Source: Alisma plantago-aquatica (taxonomy: Eukaryota; Streptophyta; Magnoliopsida; Alismatales; Alismataceae). From it: 64,000 bases of DNA. The stretch spans positions 542,398,879 to 542,462,878 of the forward strand of contig OY856413.1 of the NCBI GenBank assembly GCA_963693085.1, written 5' to 3'. Shown here in pieces: positions 49,836 to 62,793 of the stretch. Within the stretch, counting starts at the first letter, position 1. Each line of letters begins with the position of its first letter. The translations under genes and the position numbers were made by a program. Under the pieces are notes generated by a model. That model saw only the letters and a program-made list of their open reading frames with translations. It was not told the DNA's origin and ran no database searches.

Positions 49836-51726
49836 TATTTGGTGTCTATATATCTAATAATTTCAAGATGGATCTTACGCTCCATCGAATATGTCCAACA
49901 ATTTCAAGATAGATTCTTAAATGGTTACTAATTAGATTTATTTTTAATTGGTGATTTGTTTAATACGAATTTGAAAACCATACTTTTACTTGAAGTCATT
50001 GCTTCTCTTTGCTTAGAATAATTTTTTGGTTTACACTTTCATCTTTGGCAATAGAAAATGAAATTCCGGCTTGACCTCTTTGGGTCTCATTTCCGCCATC
50101 TTACCCAAGACGATTCTGCTCATGTTGTTCTTGAACCATAACCCACAAACCTCTTTGAAGGAGAAGAATGATATGCAACTGTTGTACCTATAACCTTTGT
50201 ACCCAGTCTTATCTCAAAGGAAGCTGACTATTTGTGTCATGGTAGGTTTTTTTACCTTATTTATGAACTCAATGATGTCTACCATAAGATCCTAATTTCT
50301 CTTAAACTGTGGATGTCTTTAGATTCAATGTTTGGTCTAGAAGATAATGGTCTTGAGCATTATGTCTTTCTTGAATGGATAATATGTAATATAGTTGATA
50401 ATAAACTTGTTTCGGCTCGAGTTCTTGAATTCCAAAACATAGTTTTCTAATCCATGGCCAAGGGTTATATGCTCGATAAAAATATTCAAGTAGCAACCCT
50501 CATAGAGAAACTCCCACCTTCTTGAAAGGATTTTGCCAAGATTCTTAGACATAGAAAGGGAATATATTCATGGCATCCTTAATTAAATTCCTACAAACTG
50601 AGGATAGATGTATGGATGATATAGGAAGTCTAACCCTACTGTCAAAATGGTTATAGGTGATAAAATCAAGAAAAATCTTAAACCTTGCCATCCCAATAAA
50701 AAATTCAAACCTTCATCTAAAGGCCAAGGGTTATAAGCTTGATAAAAACATTCAAGTAGAAACCCTTATAGAGAAACTCCCATCTTCTTGAAAGGATTTT
50801 GCCAAGATTCTTAGACATAGAAAGGGAATATATTCATGGCATCCTTAATTAAATTCCTACAAATTGAGGATAGATGTAGGGATGAGATAGGAAGTCTAAC
50901 CCTACTGTCAAAATGGTTATAGGTGATAAAATCAAGAAAAAGCCTAAACCTTGCCATCCCAACAAAAATTCAAAACTTCATTTAAGGGCAGCAAGAACCA
51001 CCATAATCAGAGTAATAATAATAGTGATTAGGGAGAAAAACATGTCTACTCTGTGTGCAATAAACCTAGCCACTTAGCTAATTTGTGTACTAGAAAAGGT
51101 TCGAAAAAGAAGAATGTCCAAGATCCTAGAATTCTAAAGTAAATATAATCACAATGAGGGCGGTCCCTTCCTCCTCCGTAGAAAGGCTAGAAAATTCAAC
51201 TATTCCTTTTACTGACTTATCTTCTGATTGGCACATGGACTCTAGTGCTACCTGACATATTTTCTTTGACAAATCCCTCTTTTCTTACTACTAGGTTGAA
51301 TTTGACAGAGTGATGAAATGAGTAGATCATTCTTCCACCATCCTGATTGTAGGCTATCGATGTGTTGATGTAAAGCTTATATCTGGAAAAACTCTTAGAC
51401 TGCATGATGTCCAACATATTCTTTCTTTTCATTGAAATTTGATTAGTCAAGTTGTTTTAAAACATTTTCTTTATACCTTGTTGTGTCAATGCAATCCTAT
51501 TATAATTTCTAAGAAGGGTTCTTATGTTGGTTTTGGTTGTACCTGTGGTGCTCTTATGATATATCCTCCATTGATTTAGTTTCTAAAACTAGTGATGTTT
51601 GGCATGCACATCTTGGTCGTGTGAATAAAAATATGATGAAGAACATGATTTTTTCGATCTGATTCCCAAGAGTCATATTGATATTTCTGATAGATTTCAG
51701 ATTTTTGTGCAAGCTAAGCTTCCTAT
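49836..51726 (+). pseudogene. Old copia gag, protease and pre-integrase, heavily broken
   Basis: Pieces in several frames. Gag shows KLPPS followed by KDFAKILRHRKGIYSWHP, a capsid end. A CCHC knuckle, SVCNKPSHLANLC near 51050, has tyrosine in place of the first cysteine. The protease motif near 51225 reads WHMDSSAT, with the active-site glycine changed to serine and a stop after it. The pre-integrase segment is DVWHAHLGRVNKNMMKN near 51600. There are many stops, and no product is possible. A 266-bp tandem duplication lies within gag. Confidence 0.75.
50456..50987. repeat. 266-bp tandem duplication in gag
   Basis: The segment starting GGCCAAGGGTTATA at 50456 repeats from 50722. The copies differ by around ten substitutions by eye. 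It covers the KLPPS region, so both copies code for the same capsid segment. Confidence 0.9.
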
Positions 51727-51731
51727 GAAGT

Positions 51732-54700
51732 TGTAACATACCGAATCTTGGACCTTACCCTGGAAGTTTTCCCTTTTAGGTTTGACCAAACACAATTGAG
51801 GTTAGAGTGATCCTAATAATCAAATGCATGAATAATGTAATCTAATATGTCATATAATTCATTTAGTGATAATAAGATGATGAATAACTTAATTGGATGC
51901 ATAATGATCTAATGGGACTCTAATGGGCCAGATGACAAAACCCGTGTAAGAAAGCCTCAAAATAAACAATAGAATTCAATTCGTAATATACACATTAAAA
52001 TAAGTCTACATGTCAATTTTCATTTAATTTGGACTCCTTGAAATAATATGGTAAGTTAGGAGAGAGAAATTGCCTAAAAGGTGTAATTAATAAATAAATA
52101 TAATTCATGACACCAAAAGAGGAAAATAATCTTTGATTTTCCATCTACATAATTAATATAGCCTTTGGGTAAATTTTTATCCAATTTGGAGAAAGTTTGC
52201 TTAAAAGGTGAAATAAGGATAGACAGAGTGTGTAGAACCTTCAAAATATTAAACAAATGCTCAAACAACTCCAAAATATAAAATTGATAGAAAATTTGTA
52301 TCCAACACATTAAATATGACTTGTGGGTCAAGTTTCATAAAATTTGGATAATCCTAATTCCATTAATGAAGGAGGAAATAGAAAATGAAGTTTGATTTAT
52401 TTAACACACTAAAAGTTCATAAAAGGAAAATTTAATTTCATATTCAGAATCTACATCTTTATTTAGCTTTTGTGCAAAATTCCTATTAATTTGGTATTCA
52501 TTTGCACCATCAATAGAGGAGAGAGAAAAAGGAAATAAATATGTATATATTATAGTCAAAATTGATTGGGAATGTCATTTAATTGTCACACTCTATTTTT
52601 CATTTGATTTAACTATTTTGGCACCAATGGACTGTTGTGATAGACTTGGACCAGTGTGGAACTTAATCCAACGGCTCTGGAGTCGTCTCCTACCTTGAGT
52701 AGGAGACTGACCAGACTGTGAACAGTGAATTTGATTTTTGTTCCCACGTACCTTCCTCGTTTCTAATCCTTTTCTTCAAATTTCTTTTCCAGTAGTTTCC
52801 TTTCATTATTTCGCATAAAACGGGCCATAACTCATATGATTTTGTTGTGTGTTTGGAAATTTCCCAAACCTTGGGCCCCAAGGCTCTCGACCATGGTTGG
52901 GTTTGCTCGAGACTCACCCTTCTCCCTATAAATAGATATACCCTTGGCTTCGGCAGACCTCGGACAACCTGTTACACCCATCAATTCATTTGGAGATTTC
53001 TTGTACAGCTGCCACCGACCTATTCTTCTCCCGGGGTTGCGGTGGTGCTCCGGTCCTCAACGTGGCACCAACGTAGCAATTTTTTGCACCGGTGAGTTCG
53101 CGAGATGCTCCTCTTGACTTCTGTTCTTTCAGTTTCTCATAAGATCGCGTGTGGTGTTTTCGCACAATTCTCTCCTATAGTCAGTTGCTACTTCAACCAT
53201 CAATGACAAGGCAAGTGGTAGGAGAAGAATCCCCCTCGCATGGTTCCACTTTTGCCCTCCACTTTCCCTTTCTTGGCTCTTTCTCGCAGGGTCACTTTAG
53301 TCGTTTTGTTTTCTTTTTGGGTGAGTCCATCAGCGGTTGACCGGCTGACTTGGCAACTTGTCTTTGGGCCATGTTGGCTGGTCCAGACCCACTCTCTCTC
53401 TCTCTCTCTCTCGGTCTCTCGTTTGATAAACGCTGATGTGGATTTTCTATGCTCTCCGATTGGTTGATTTTATAAAATCCATAACTAATAATCTACTGAT
53501 CATAAAAATACAAATAAGTACTCGTTGGATTCAGAAAAATGCAAGCTTTCTAATGGTGCATGTTTTAATAATTAAATATAACGATTAATAATAGGTGTTT
53601 TCAATTAATATAATTAATGATGTATTAATTTGTATAATTCCTAACTAATGATATATATGTCAGAAAAATATAATAAAATATGTTTTAGAATCCTAATAAC
53701 CTAATCTAGTAAGTGGCATAGTTTTCATAACCTAAATCACATAATGATAAAAAGGTGGTTTTTAGGGTTTGAGTAATGAATATGAAATTGACACAAAATC
53801 TACATATGTGCTTAATAGGTTCTTTGGATGCCTAGGCTTGGACCTAGAAGTGACTTTGGATCATTTGACTCTAAAGTTGAGGTATGTTCACACACCATAT
53901 TATTCCATTGATCAATTATCCTATATTTTGTCTTACTCTTGGTCCTATGGACATTAGCCTACACATTGTCTTATACTTTTGAAATCATGCTTCTTGTGAA
54001 GTATCTTATTTTTTTATTGATATTATGATTATGGATATTCTATTATATTCTTTTTCATATGCCTTGGTGCAAGTTGGACTTTTGATGATATATACCCACT
54101 ATGATGTGTATTTTTACTTGTTGATATATAACCACTATGATGTGGATGTTTATATGTTTGTGTTGTCTATTGTGTGATGGCAACATTGTATAATCTGACT
54201 ATATTTTTTACTTGCCTCTACAATTTACATGATATGCTATTCAGTAGCACTAGAGTAGTGTAATTGCATTGGTTTTGGGATAGTAATCCCCTATTGTTTA
54301 TTTGGAGGGTGGCAGTATAACATTCCTCTATAATCAAGTGTGGAAGTAATCCATACTCAATTATATATATTGGAAGATTGGCAGTATTCCTTTCTCTATC
54401 AGGTTTCAACTTTATGAGGGTTGGCCGCCAATTGTGTTTATATTATTCTAGGGCTATGTTTATCTCACATGCATGCATGATATTGATTGTGAGGTGTGTG
54501 CCCTACTGGTGCTTGTTTCCCACCGTGGTAGTGGATGTTTATATGGCACAATCCTTTTTATGTTATTTTTATGGCAAGTATCCCTTCTGTTGTGATTGTT
54601 TCTCTTAATACCCACTTGGTTGATACTTATCTTTTCTATGGGAAGCCTTACTTTATTTGTTATCCTTTATTTCATAATGTTGCTCAATTTCCTATTTAGT

Positions 54701-55071
54701 ACGCACATACCAGCCATTACTGATGTCATCTATTTTGTCTTCTTTTGCTGGGGTATGCTTCCAACCCTTGGTGGAGGACTTAGAGGACAAGACATGTTGA
54801 CCTGGATATAGATTGTGAAGGTGAAGCTTGGAGACAATCTTGAAGTGGTTTAGATTTCCTCTACATGGATCCTTATGATGTAAGTTGTAACCCTTTGTTT
54901 TATAATTGAATATAGTCATATTTTTATTCCGCCACTATACTTGGGTCTTTTGTTACCATTATATAAATATTTGATAATTTTACACCCACTCCATCATACC
55001 TTCTAAATGTGTTTGGCCTGGAGGTTCTATTGTTCAAATTTTTAGTAGAGAGGTAGTTTCGCTTCTTTACA
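51732..55071 (+). repeat. 5' LTR, 3.3 kb, of the non-autonomous element
   Basis: Pairs with 55743..58992. It holds a TATA box, a (TC)n tract at about 53392..53412 and an ORF at 53769 that recurs in the other LTR (57723) only by duplication. No protein is recognised. Confidence 0.9.
52927..52934 (+). promoter_or_regulatory. TATA box of the 3.3-kb LTR
   Basis: TATAAATA in CTCCCTATAAATAGATATACC, a strong plant TATA context. The second copy is at 56925..56932 in the other LTR. Confidence 0.65.
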
Positions 55072-55742
55072 ACATGGTATCAGAGCCCATGGTGGTCGGA
55101 ATCTGACTATTTCAATTTTGTCTCCCCTATAGAACCCTTGACTTTGCTAGTTACCTCTAAGTGAGATGTTGACCCTAGATTTGATCTATGATGATCTTTA
55201 TATGCAATGAGGTTTGGTTTGAGGATAATATTAGGAAGTCTTGATATGGATATATTGTGACTTGGTTCTTGTATTGATTTTTCTAGCATGTTGGTTTTAC
55301 CTCGCAAAGTATTTCATCAATAAAAATTATTTTCATTATACTACTATATGTACAAAATGTTTTCTTTCGATTTTTTGGAGTTTTCTTAAACTAAGTCACA
55401 ATGAAGAGAAACTCTGGTTTGAGTAGAATCTAACCCTAGATTGTAACTAGGATTGATATAATGGTTTAGTTGACCTACCCTATGACATTTTTAGTTGTTC
55501 ATGTAGGGTTGATAGGTTAGAGATACGAGGACCTAAAAATTTAGCCCTAGATGGTGACTTTAGTTGGATACATGAGAAATATTAATTTCTAAAAAATTTC
55601 ATAACTAAGAAATGTGGGTAGCTCTAAAACGTTGTTTAGTTTGACTTGTTAGGTTGATCCTTTTAACAGGTGGAGAATAGTTGATAGTTGATGTTTGGAT
55701 CTATAGATTTCAAGGACGAAATCCTTTTAAGGGGTGGAGTGA
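55072..55742 (+). other. Minimal interior with PBS and polypurine tract
   Basis: 671 bp. The primer binding site is at 55075..55088, followed by about 600 bp of non-coding DNA. The GGACGAAATCC signature and AAGGGGTGGAGTGA (55729..55742) then directly precede the 3' LTR. No gag or pol remnant is recognisable. Confidence 0.85.
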
Positions 55743-58700
55743 TGTAACATACAGAATCTTGGACCCTACCCTAGAAGTTTGACCTTTTGGGTTTGACCAA
55801 GCACGGTTGAGGTTACAGCGATCCTAATAATCAAATGCATGAATAATGTAATCTAATATGTCATATAATTCATTTGGTGATAATAAGATGATGAATAACT
55901 TAATTGGATTCATAATTATCTAATGGGCCTCTAATGGGCTATATGACAAAACCCATGTACGAAATCCTGAAAATAAAGAATACACTTCAAATTCATAATC
56001 TACACATTAAAATAAGTGTACATGTCAATTTTCATTTAATTTGGACAACCTTGAAATAATATGGTAAGTTGGGAGAGAGAAATTGCTTAAAATGTGTAAT
56101 TAATAAATAAATATAATTCATGACTCCAAAAGAGGAAAATAATCTTAGATTTGTGATCTACATAATAAATATAGTCTTTGGGTAAATTTTTATCCAATTT
56201 GGAGAAAGTTTGCTTAAAAGGTGAAATAAGGAGAGAGAAAGTGTGTAGAACCTTCAAAATATTAAATAAATGCTCAAACAACTACAAAATGTAAAATTGA
56301 TGGAAAAATTCATATCCAACACATTAAATTATGACTTGTGGGTCAAGTTTCATCAAACTTGGATAATCCTAATGCCATTAATGAAGGAGGAAAGAGAAAA
56401 TGAGGTTTGATTTACTCAAAAGGCAAATTTAATTTCATATTCGGAATATACATGCTTTAATTAGCCTATGTGCAAAATTCTGATTAATTTAGGATTTATT
56501 TGCACCCTCAATAGAGGAGTGAGAAAAAGGAAATAAATATGTATACAATATAGTCTAAATTGATTGGGAATGTCATTTAATTTGTCACACTCTGTTTTCA
56601 TTTTGATTTAACTATTTCAGCATCAACGGACGACTTTGATGGACTGGGACCAGTGTAGAACTTAATCCAAAGGCTCTGGAGTCATCTCCTACCTCGAGTA
56701 GGAGACCGTCCAGGCTGTGAACAGTGAATTTGATTTTTGTTCCCACGTACCTTCCTCGTTTCTAATCCTTTTCTTCTGATTTCTTTTCCAGTAGTTTCCT
56801 TTCATTGTTCCACACAATTGAGCCATAACTCATGCAATTTTGTTGTGTTTTTGGAAATCACCCAAACCTTGAGCCCCACAGATCTCGTCCATGGTTGGGT
56901 TTGCTCGAGACTCACCCTTCCCCCTATAAATAGCTATACCCTTGGCTTCGGCAGACCTCACACAATATGTTACACCCATCAATTCGTTTGGAGATTTCTT
57001 GTACAGCTGCCGCTGGCTTGTTCTTCTCCTGGGGTTGTGGTGGTGCTCTGGTCCTCCTCGTGGCACCTACATAACAATTTCTTGCACCAGTGAGTTCGCG
57101 AGATGCGCATCTTTCCTTCTGTGCTTTCGGTTTCTCATTAGATCACGCGTGGTGTTTTTGCCCAATTCTCTCATATAGCCAGCAGTTGCTTCAGCCATCA
57201 ATGGCGGGGCGGGTGGTAGAACAAGAATTCCCCTCGCATATTTCCACTTTTGCCCTCCGCTTTCCTCTTTCTTGGCTCTTTCTCGGAGGGTCACTTTAGT
57301 CGTTTTGTTTTCTTTTTGGGCAAGTCCATCAGCGGTTGATTGGCCCACACACTCTCTCTCTCTCTCGGTCTCTCATTTGATGAACGCTGACGTGGATTTT
57401 CTATGCTCTCTGATTGGTTGATTTTATAAAATCCATAACTAATAATCTACTGATCGAAAAAATACAAATAAATACATGTTGGATTCATAAAAATGCAAGC
57501 TTTCTAATGGTACATGTTTTAATAACTAAATCTAATGATTAATAATAGGTGATTTCAATTAATATAATTAATGATGAATTTACTTGTATAATTCATAACT
57601 AATGATATATAAGTCAAAAGAATATAATAAAATTTGTTTTGGAATCCTAATAACCTAATCTAATAAGTGGCATGGTTTTTATAACCTAAATCACATAATG
57701 ATAAAGAGGTGGTTTTTAGGGTTTGAGTAATGAATATGAAATTGACACAAAATCTACATATGTGCTTAATAGGTTCTTTGGATGCCTAGGCTTGGACCTA
57801 GAAGTGACTTTGGATTGTTTGACTCTGAAGTTGAGGTATGTTTGCACACCATATTATTCCATTGATCAATTATCCTATATTTTGTCTTACTCTTGGTCCT
57901 ATGGACATTAGCCTAAACATTGACTTGTTCTTTTGAAATCATGCTTCTTTTGAAGTATCTTATTTTGTTATTCATATTATGATTATGGATATTCTCTTGG
58001 ACTCTTTTGCATATGCCTTGGTGCAAGTTGGACTTTTGATGATATATACCCACTGTGATGTGGATTTTTACTTGTTTATATATACCCACTATGATGTGGA
58101 TGTTTATATGTTTGTGTTGTCTATTATGTGATGGCAACATTGTATAATCTGACTATACTTTTTACTTGCCTCTACATTTTGCATGCTATGTGATTCAGTA
58201 GCACTAGAGTAGTGAAATTACATTGGTTTTGGGGAAATAATCCCCTATTGTTTATTTGGAGGGTGGAAGTATACCATTCCTCTATAATAGAGTGTGGCAG
58301 TAATCCATACTCAACTTTATATATTGGGAGATTGGTAGTATTCCTTTCTCTATCATGTTTCAACTTTATGAGGGTTGGCCGCCAATTGTGTTTATATTGT
58401 TCTAGGGATATGTTTATCTCACATGCTTTCAGGATAGGTGTGTGCCCTATTGGTGCTTGTTTCCCACTGTGGTAGTGGATGTTTATATGGCACAATCCTT
58501 TTTATGTTACTTTTATGGAAAGTATCCCTTCTGTTGTGATCTTTTCTCTTGTTACCCGCTTGGAAGCCTTACTTTATTTGTTATCCTTTATTTCATAATG
58601 TTGCTCAATTTCCTATTTAGTACATACATACCAGCCTTTGCTGATGTCATCTATTTTGTCTTCTTTTGCTGGGGTATGCTCTAAACCCTAGGTGGAGGAC

Positions 58701-58992
58701 TTAGAGGACAAGGCATGTTGACCTGGACATAGATTGTGAAGGTGAAGCTTGGAGACAATCTTGAGGTGGTTTAGATTTCCTCTACATGGATCCTTATGAT
58801 GTAAGTTGTAACCCTTTGTTTTATAATTGAATATAGTCATATGTTTATTCCGCTACTATACTTGGGTCTTTTGTTACCATTATATTAAGATTTGAAAATT
58901 TTACACCCACTCCATCATACTTTCTGAGTGTTTTTGGACTGGAGGTTCTATTGTTCAAATTTTTAGTAGAGAGGTGGTTTCGCTTCTTTATA
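55743..58992 (+). repeat. 3' LTR, 3.25 kb, of the non-autonomous element
   Basis: Pairs with 51732..55071 with scattered substitutions and small deletions, one of them in the CT-rich part near 57350. It ends CTTTATA, where the other LTR ends CTTTACA. Confidence 0.9.
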
Positions 58993-59720
58993 GAAGCCAT
59001 TTAGATTAGTAGAATGCAATACATCTTTGCTTGAATTAATTCATATTGATGTTTGGAATTTAAAAAATGTTCTTACATGTTATGGTGTGAGATACTTTGT
59101 GAAGTTTATAGATTAATTTTCTAAATATTGTTCTATTTTCTTACAGAAAATTACGGATGAAAATTTAGAACAATTCAGAATCTATAAAATCCAAGTGGAG
59201 AAACAATTAGATAAGTGCATTAAGAGTGTGAGGTCCAATTGAGGTGGTAAATACACTTATAATGAACTTAATAAGTTCTATGAGGACCATATGCTTATAC
59301 ATGAAATCACTTTCCCATACAATATGTGATCCAATGAAGTGGTTGAGAGGAGAAATAGAACATTGATTGACATCATCAATTCAATGCTTGCCAAGTATGG
59401 ACTTAGTCACAGACTATGGGGGTAAGCCCTTCATATGCCCAACTACATTCTAAACTGTAAACCTTTTAAACATCTTGCAAAAATACCCTTTGGACTTTCT
59501 CTTAACAAAAAACCATTTTTGAAACACCACAAAGTGTGGGGTTTTTTGGCCAAGGTTAAAATTCCTGATAATTAGAAGAGAAAACTAGGAGCGAAAACTG
59601 TTGATATTGTCTTTATAGAATATGTTGAAAATAGTAATGGAAATATATTCCTTGTAATAAAATATGATATCTCAGACATTAGAGTAACCTCTATACTTTA
59701 TATTAGACTTGTAGTTGATG
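58993..59720 (+). pseudogene. Old copia integrase core, resumed after the nested element
   Basis: Resumes with CCATTTAG, continuing the frame broken at 51731. Recognisable parts are LLELIHIDVWNLKN (first aspartate), RSN then GGKYTYNELNKFYED, and VVERRNRTLIDIINSML with the catalytic glutamate. WGFLAKVKIPDN follows. The second core aspartate, expected in SDxGGEY, reads SN followed by a stop. Several further stops are present. Confidence 0.8.
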
Positions 59721-59939
59721 TCTATTATGGACCACATTTCCTCTCAAGGAAAAGGTTCCTAGATAGGTTAGTGAAAATCCTTCATCCTCTTCTCCTCAAG
59801 AACCTCGTCATGTTGCACCTTCACATGAAGTAGAACATGAACTCCTTGTAGATGAACCCCTAGTGTCAAAGGTAGCGGTAAAAGGACTAAAGTTGATATA
59901 AGCTATGGTCCCGACTTCTACACCTTCTTAGTAGTAGAG

Positions 59940-60620
59940 GACATGCTTACCTATGAGGATGTCATGAAATCCATAGACATTGGTTTTTGGAGGAAGTTGT
60001 CGATAATGAAATAGAATCAATTATAAGCAATGATACTTGGATTCTTACTGAGCTTCCTCCAGGCTGCAAGAGTATTGGATGTAAATGTGTGTTTAGGACA
60101 AAGAGAAGGGTGGGTGGTTCCTTTGATAAGTTTAAGGCTAGACAAGTCACCAAAGGCTTTAGTCAAAAGAAAGGATTTGATTACTTTGATGAAAATGCTC
60201 TTGTAACCAAAATATCTTTCATTTGTGTCCTTGTTGCTTTGTCTAAGATCTAAAAACTTGAAATCAATCAAATGAATGTCAAGACAACCTTCTTGAGTGG
60301 AGATCTTGAAGAAGAAATTTATATGGATCAGCCAGAAGGTTTTGTAGACCCTAGACAAGAACACAAAGTTTGTAGACTATTCAAGTCCATATATGGACTT
60401 AAGCAAGAACCTAAGTACTGGAATTATAATTTCAAAAAAAAAATTTATGATCTGGATATTCCACAATGAATTTGATCATCCAAAACTATTGATGATGCCT
60501 ACATTATTATGTGTTTGTATGATCTTGTTGTTTGGATCTTATTCTAAAATTACAAATGAGACTAAATCTTTTCTTTCTAGAAATTTTTATATGAAAGATT
60601 TACACTTCCTAATGTAATAC
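59940..60620 (+). pseudogene. Old copia reverse transcriptase, broken
   Basis: Includes [59 protein letters not shown] and [11 protein letters not shown]. The YVDD box is lost: the frame reads CMILLFGSYSK after a frameshift near 60465. Stops lie at about 60252 and elsewhere. Confidence 0.82.
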
Positions 60621-60739
60621 TAGGAATTAAATTGAGTATATCTTCTTCTGGTTTTCTACTTAACCAACTCATTATGTTTTCCTGTTAATGCACCTTATGA
60701 TCCTGATCCTAACTTACATATTAAGGTACATAAGGATAC

Positions 60740-61375
60740 TCCTGCGGACCACATAGATATGTGCAAGTAATAGGAAGCTTGGTGTACCTAGAAATCTCCA
60801 CTAGACCAAATATTTCTTACATTGTAAGTAGATTGAGTAGATATACAAGTTATCGTAACACAGACCACTGGAAAGCTTTGGTAAGAGTGTTTAAGTACCT
60901 TAAAGGTACAACAAAGTATATTCTCTACTATGTTGGTTTCCCACTGATGCTAGAGGGTTATACATATGCAAACTGGATCGCTAATTTCAGATGAAACCAA
61001 GTAAACCGATGGGTATCTATTTTTTCCTTGGAGGAGTAGCTTGTTGGAATTATCCAAGAAAACTTTGAGAGCCAGATCCACCATGGAGGCTTAGATTATT
61101 ACTTTAATTTAGCTTGTTGTCAGGCTGAATGGATTAGAAATTTACTTATCGCTCTACCAATAGTTTTTAAACCATCCTCATGTATCAATATGATGTGATA
61201 ATAAAGAAATTATTGACAAATCTAAGAAATCTAAAGGTAACCCAAGAATGTACTTTATGAGGTTAAGATATGAAGATGTGAGAGATCACATTACCCGTGG
61301 GGTCATATCTATGGATTATGTGAAACCAACAATGAATATTGTAGATCCACTTACTAAGGGTCTAGATTGAAAGAT
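60740..61375 (+). pseudogene. Old copia RT end and RNase H, broken
   Basis: QVIGSLVYLEISTRPNISY and DHWKALVRVFKYLKGTTKY are typical of the copia RT-RNase H junction. The stop after ANWIANFR, shifted pieces (VACWNYPRK) and the end SMDYVKPTMNIVDPLTKGL show a degraded RNase H. Confidence 0.82.
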
Positions 61376-61983
61376 AGTATACAATTAATCAAGGGGGATC
61401 AGTATTCTTCCCATAGATCAAACACTACAGTGGTAACCCAACGATTCCAAAATAGTAGATCCCATGAGGATTGGTTCTAAGGGATAACTAAACTTTTGTG
61501 TTATGCAAAAGAACACTTTGGAATTTCATTCCTGACCCTCCCTATTTTGCTAGTGCTTCTTTCTATTTGAGTATAGGAAGAGTTTTTCTCTCCATGGGTT
61601 CAATACCATTTATTGGCAGCATGTATATCAGATAGGACACCCTTCAAGATTCCTACTATATGAGTGTAACCCAAGAGTCAAGATATATGTGAGTTGTGCA
61701 TACTCACTAAAGAACTGATGAAACAAGATTCTTTCAAAGGTTGTTTATGCTCAACAATAATACGAACTCATCTGCATGCCCACACTATCATTGTGTGATT
61801 TACTAAAGTCAAAATCAGAGAGTCAGGTTCAAGATGTAGTTCACCACATCTCTATAGACTGAAGCGAGTCACTCTAGCTAATGGTTCAAAGAATCAAGTT
61901 GTCAATGTTGAAAAATATAGTAAAGTCACAAACTTTTATTATTTATTGATTTTCCATAGGATTTTATGGAATGCGTGGGGGGA
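61376..61983 (+). other. 3' spacer and polypurine tract of the old copia element
   Basis: About 600 bp without ORFs, ending in GCGTGGGGGGA (61973..61983). This is a clear polypurine tract directly before the LTR at 61984. Confidence 0.7.
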
Positions 61984-62793
61984 TGTTGTATTTCCTTATT
62001 CCAAAAATTAGTTTTACAGCCATCAACTTTGTCCCACATTTCCTTTTATAGAATAAAATTTATTTTATTTATTTTGTTTTTGAATAGGTTTTTGGTTTCC
62101 ATTTTGCATCGTTTGGAGTCTATTGATAGGGTCTAAGGAAGAAGCAGTTACCATGTCCTTGACTACTATTAAATTCTTCTATTAACCTTGACAATTAAGA
62201 CACACATTGGGAAGACCAACAATTGCAAGGTAAGGCAATAAGAATTACCCTCTATTTGACTACCATTAATGTTTCCCACTAACCTTGATGATTCAGATGC
62301 ATGTTGGGAAGACCTATAGTTGCATAGTGGGTAATGTGTGTGGGTTGTGCCTTAGGGAATGGTCGAGACACTCTCCTTATAAGGAGGTGTCTTCCATCTA
62401 TTAAAGACACATCAAGATACAGAGAAACATGATTGCATACACAAAAAAGGATATATTGTTTGTGTTCCAATTTTACATGACTGTAAGGCTCCAATTTCCT
62501 TCTACCACCACAATAGCATCCACTTATCTCCAAACCTTCTTTCTTGTTGTTTGTATTGCACCAGAGATGATTCACGATGTCTTCTTTCTTCTTTGCGACT
62601 AATATAGTCAACTAGCTTGCACTGAGTGGTTGTACCAAAGTTGGGGTGGCTGAATGTTGTTGACAGACCATCATAAAAGCTCATGCTAGGATTGGTAGAA
62701 TCTGACTTGAAGATAGGTTTCACACACCTTCATACATGCTTTGCAGTTTACGTCTTCATTGTTTCCTCTGAATCTATAACTTCTATTATTTCA
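61984..62793 (+). repeat. 3' LTR of the old copia element
   Basis: Begins TGTTGTATTTCC after the polypurine tract. It includes the TATA-like CCTTATAAGG near 62376 and ends about TATTATTTCA. Its alignment with 49006..49835 is patchy. Confidence 0.7.

Larger units (their letters stand above)
51732..58992 (+). mobile_element. Non-autonomous LTR element with 671-bp interior
   Basis: The LTRs of 3340 and 3250 bp run from TGTAACATAC to CTTCTTTACA/TATA. The target duplication is GAAGT (51727..51731) against GAAGC (58993..58997), and joining the flanks restores the copia integrase reading frame. The PBS TGGTATCAGAGCCC is at 55075. The 3'-end signature CAAGGACGAAATCC with AAGGGGTGGAGTGA precedes the right LTR. 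This is the Tekay/Del chromovirus arrangement with essentially all gag-pol missing. It must have used another element's enzymes. Confidence 0.9.
49006..62793 (+). mobile_element. Old Ty1/copia retrotransposon, rightward, nested insertion
   Basis: It has LTRs (49006..49835 and 61984..62793), gag, protease, integrase, RT and RNase H in copia order, all heavily mutated. It is split at 51731 by a separate LTR element. The two LTRs are strongly diverged by eye (perhaps a quarter of positions), so insertion is ancient compared with everything else here. I could not find matching target duplications. The pol end (MDYVKPTMNIVDPLTKGL) is copia, possibly Tork-related. Confidence 0.85.

Noticed and set aside
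53769..53957. 62-codon ORF present twice (also 57723..57911)
   Set aside because: It lies in the two LTRs of one element. It has no recognisable product and its codon changes look neutral.
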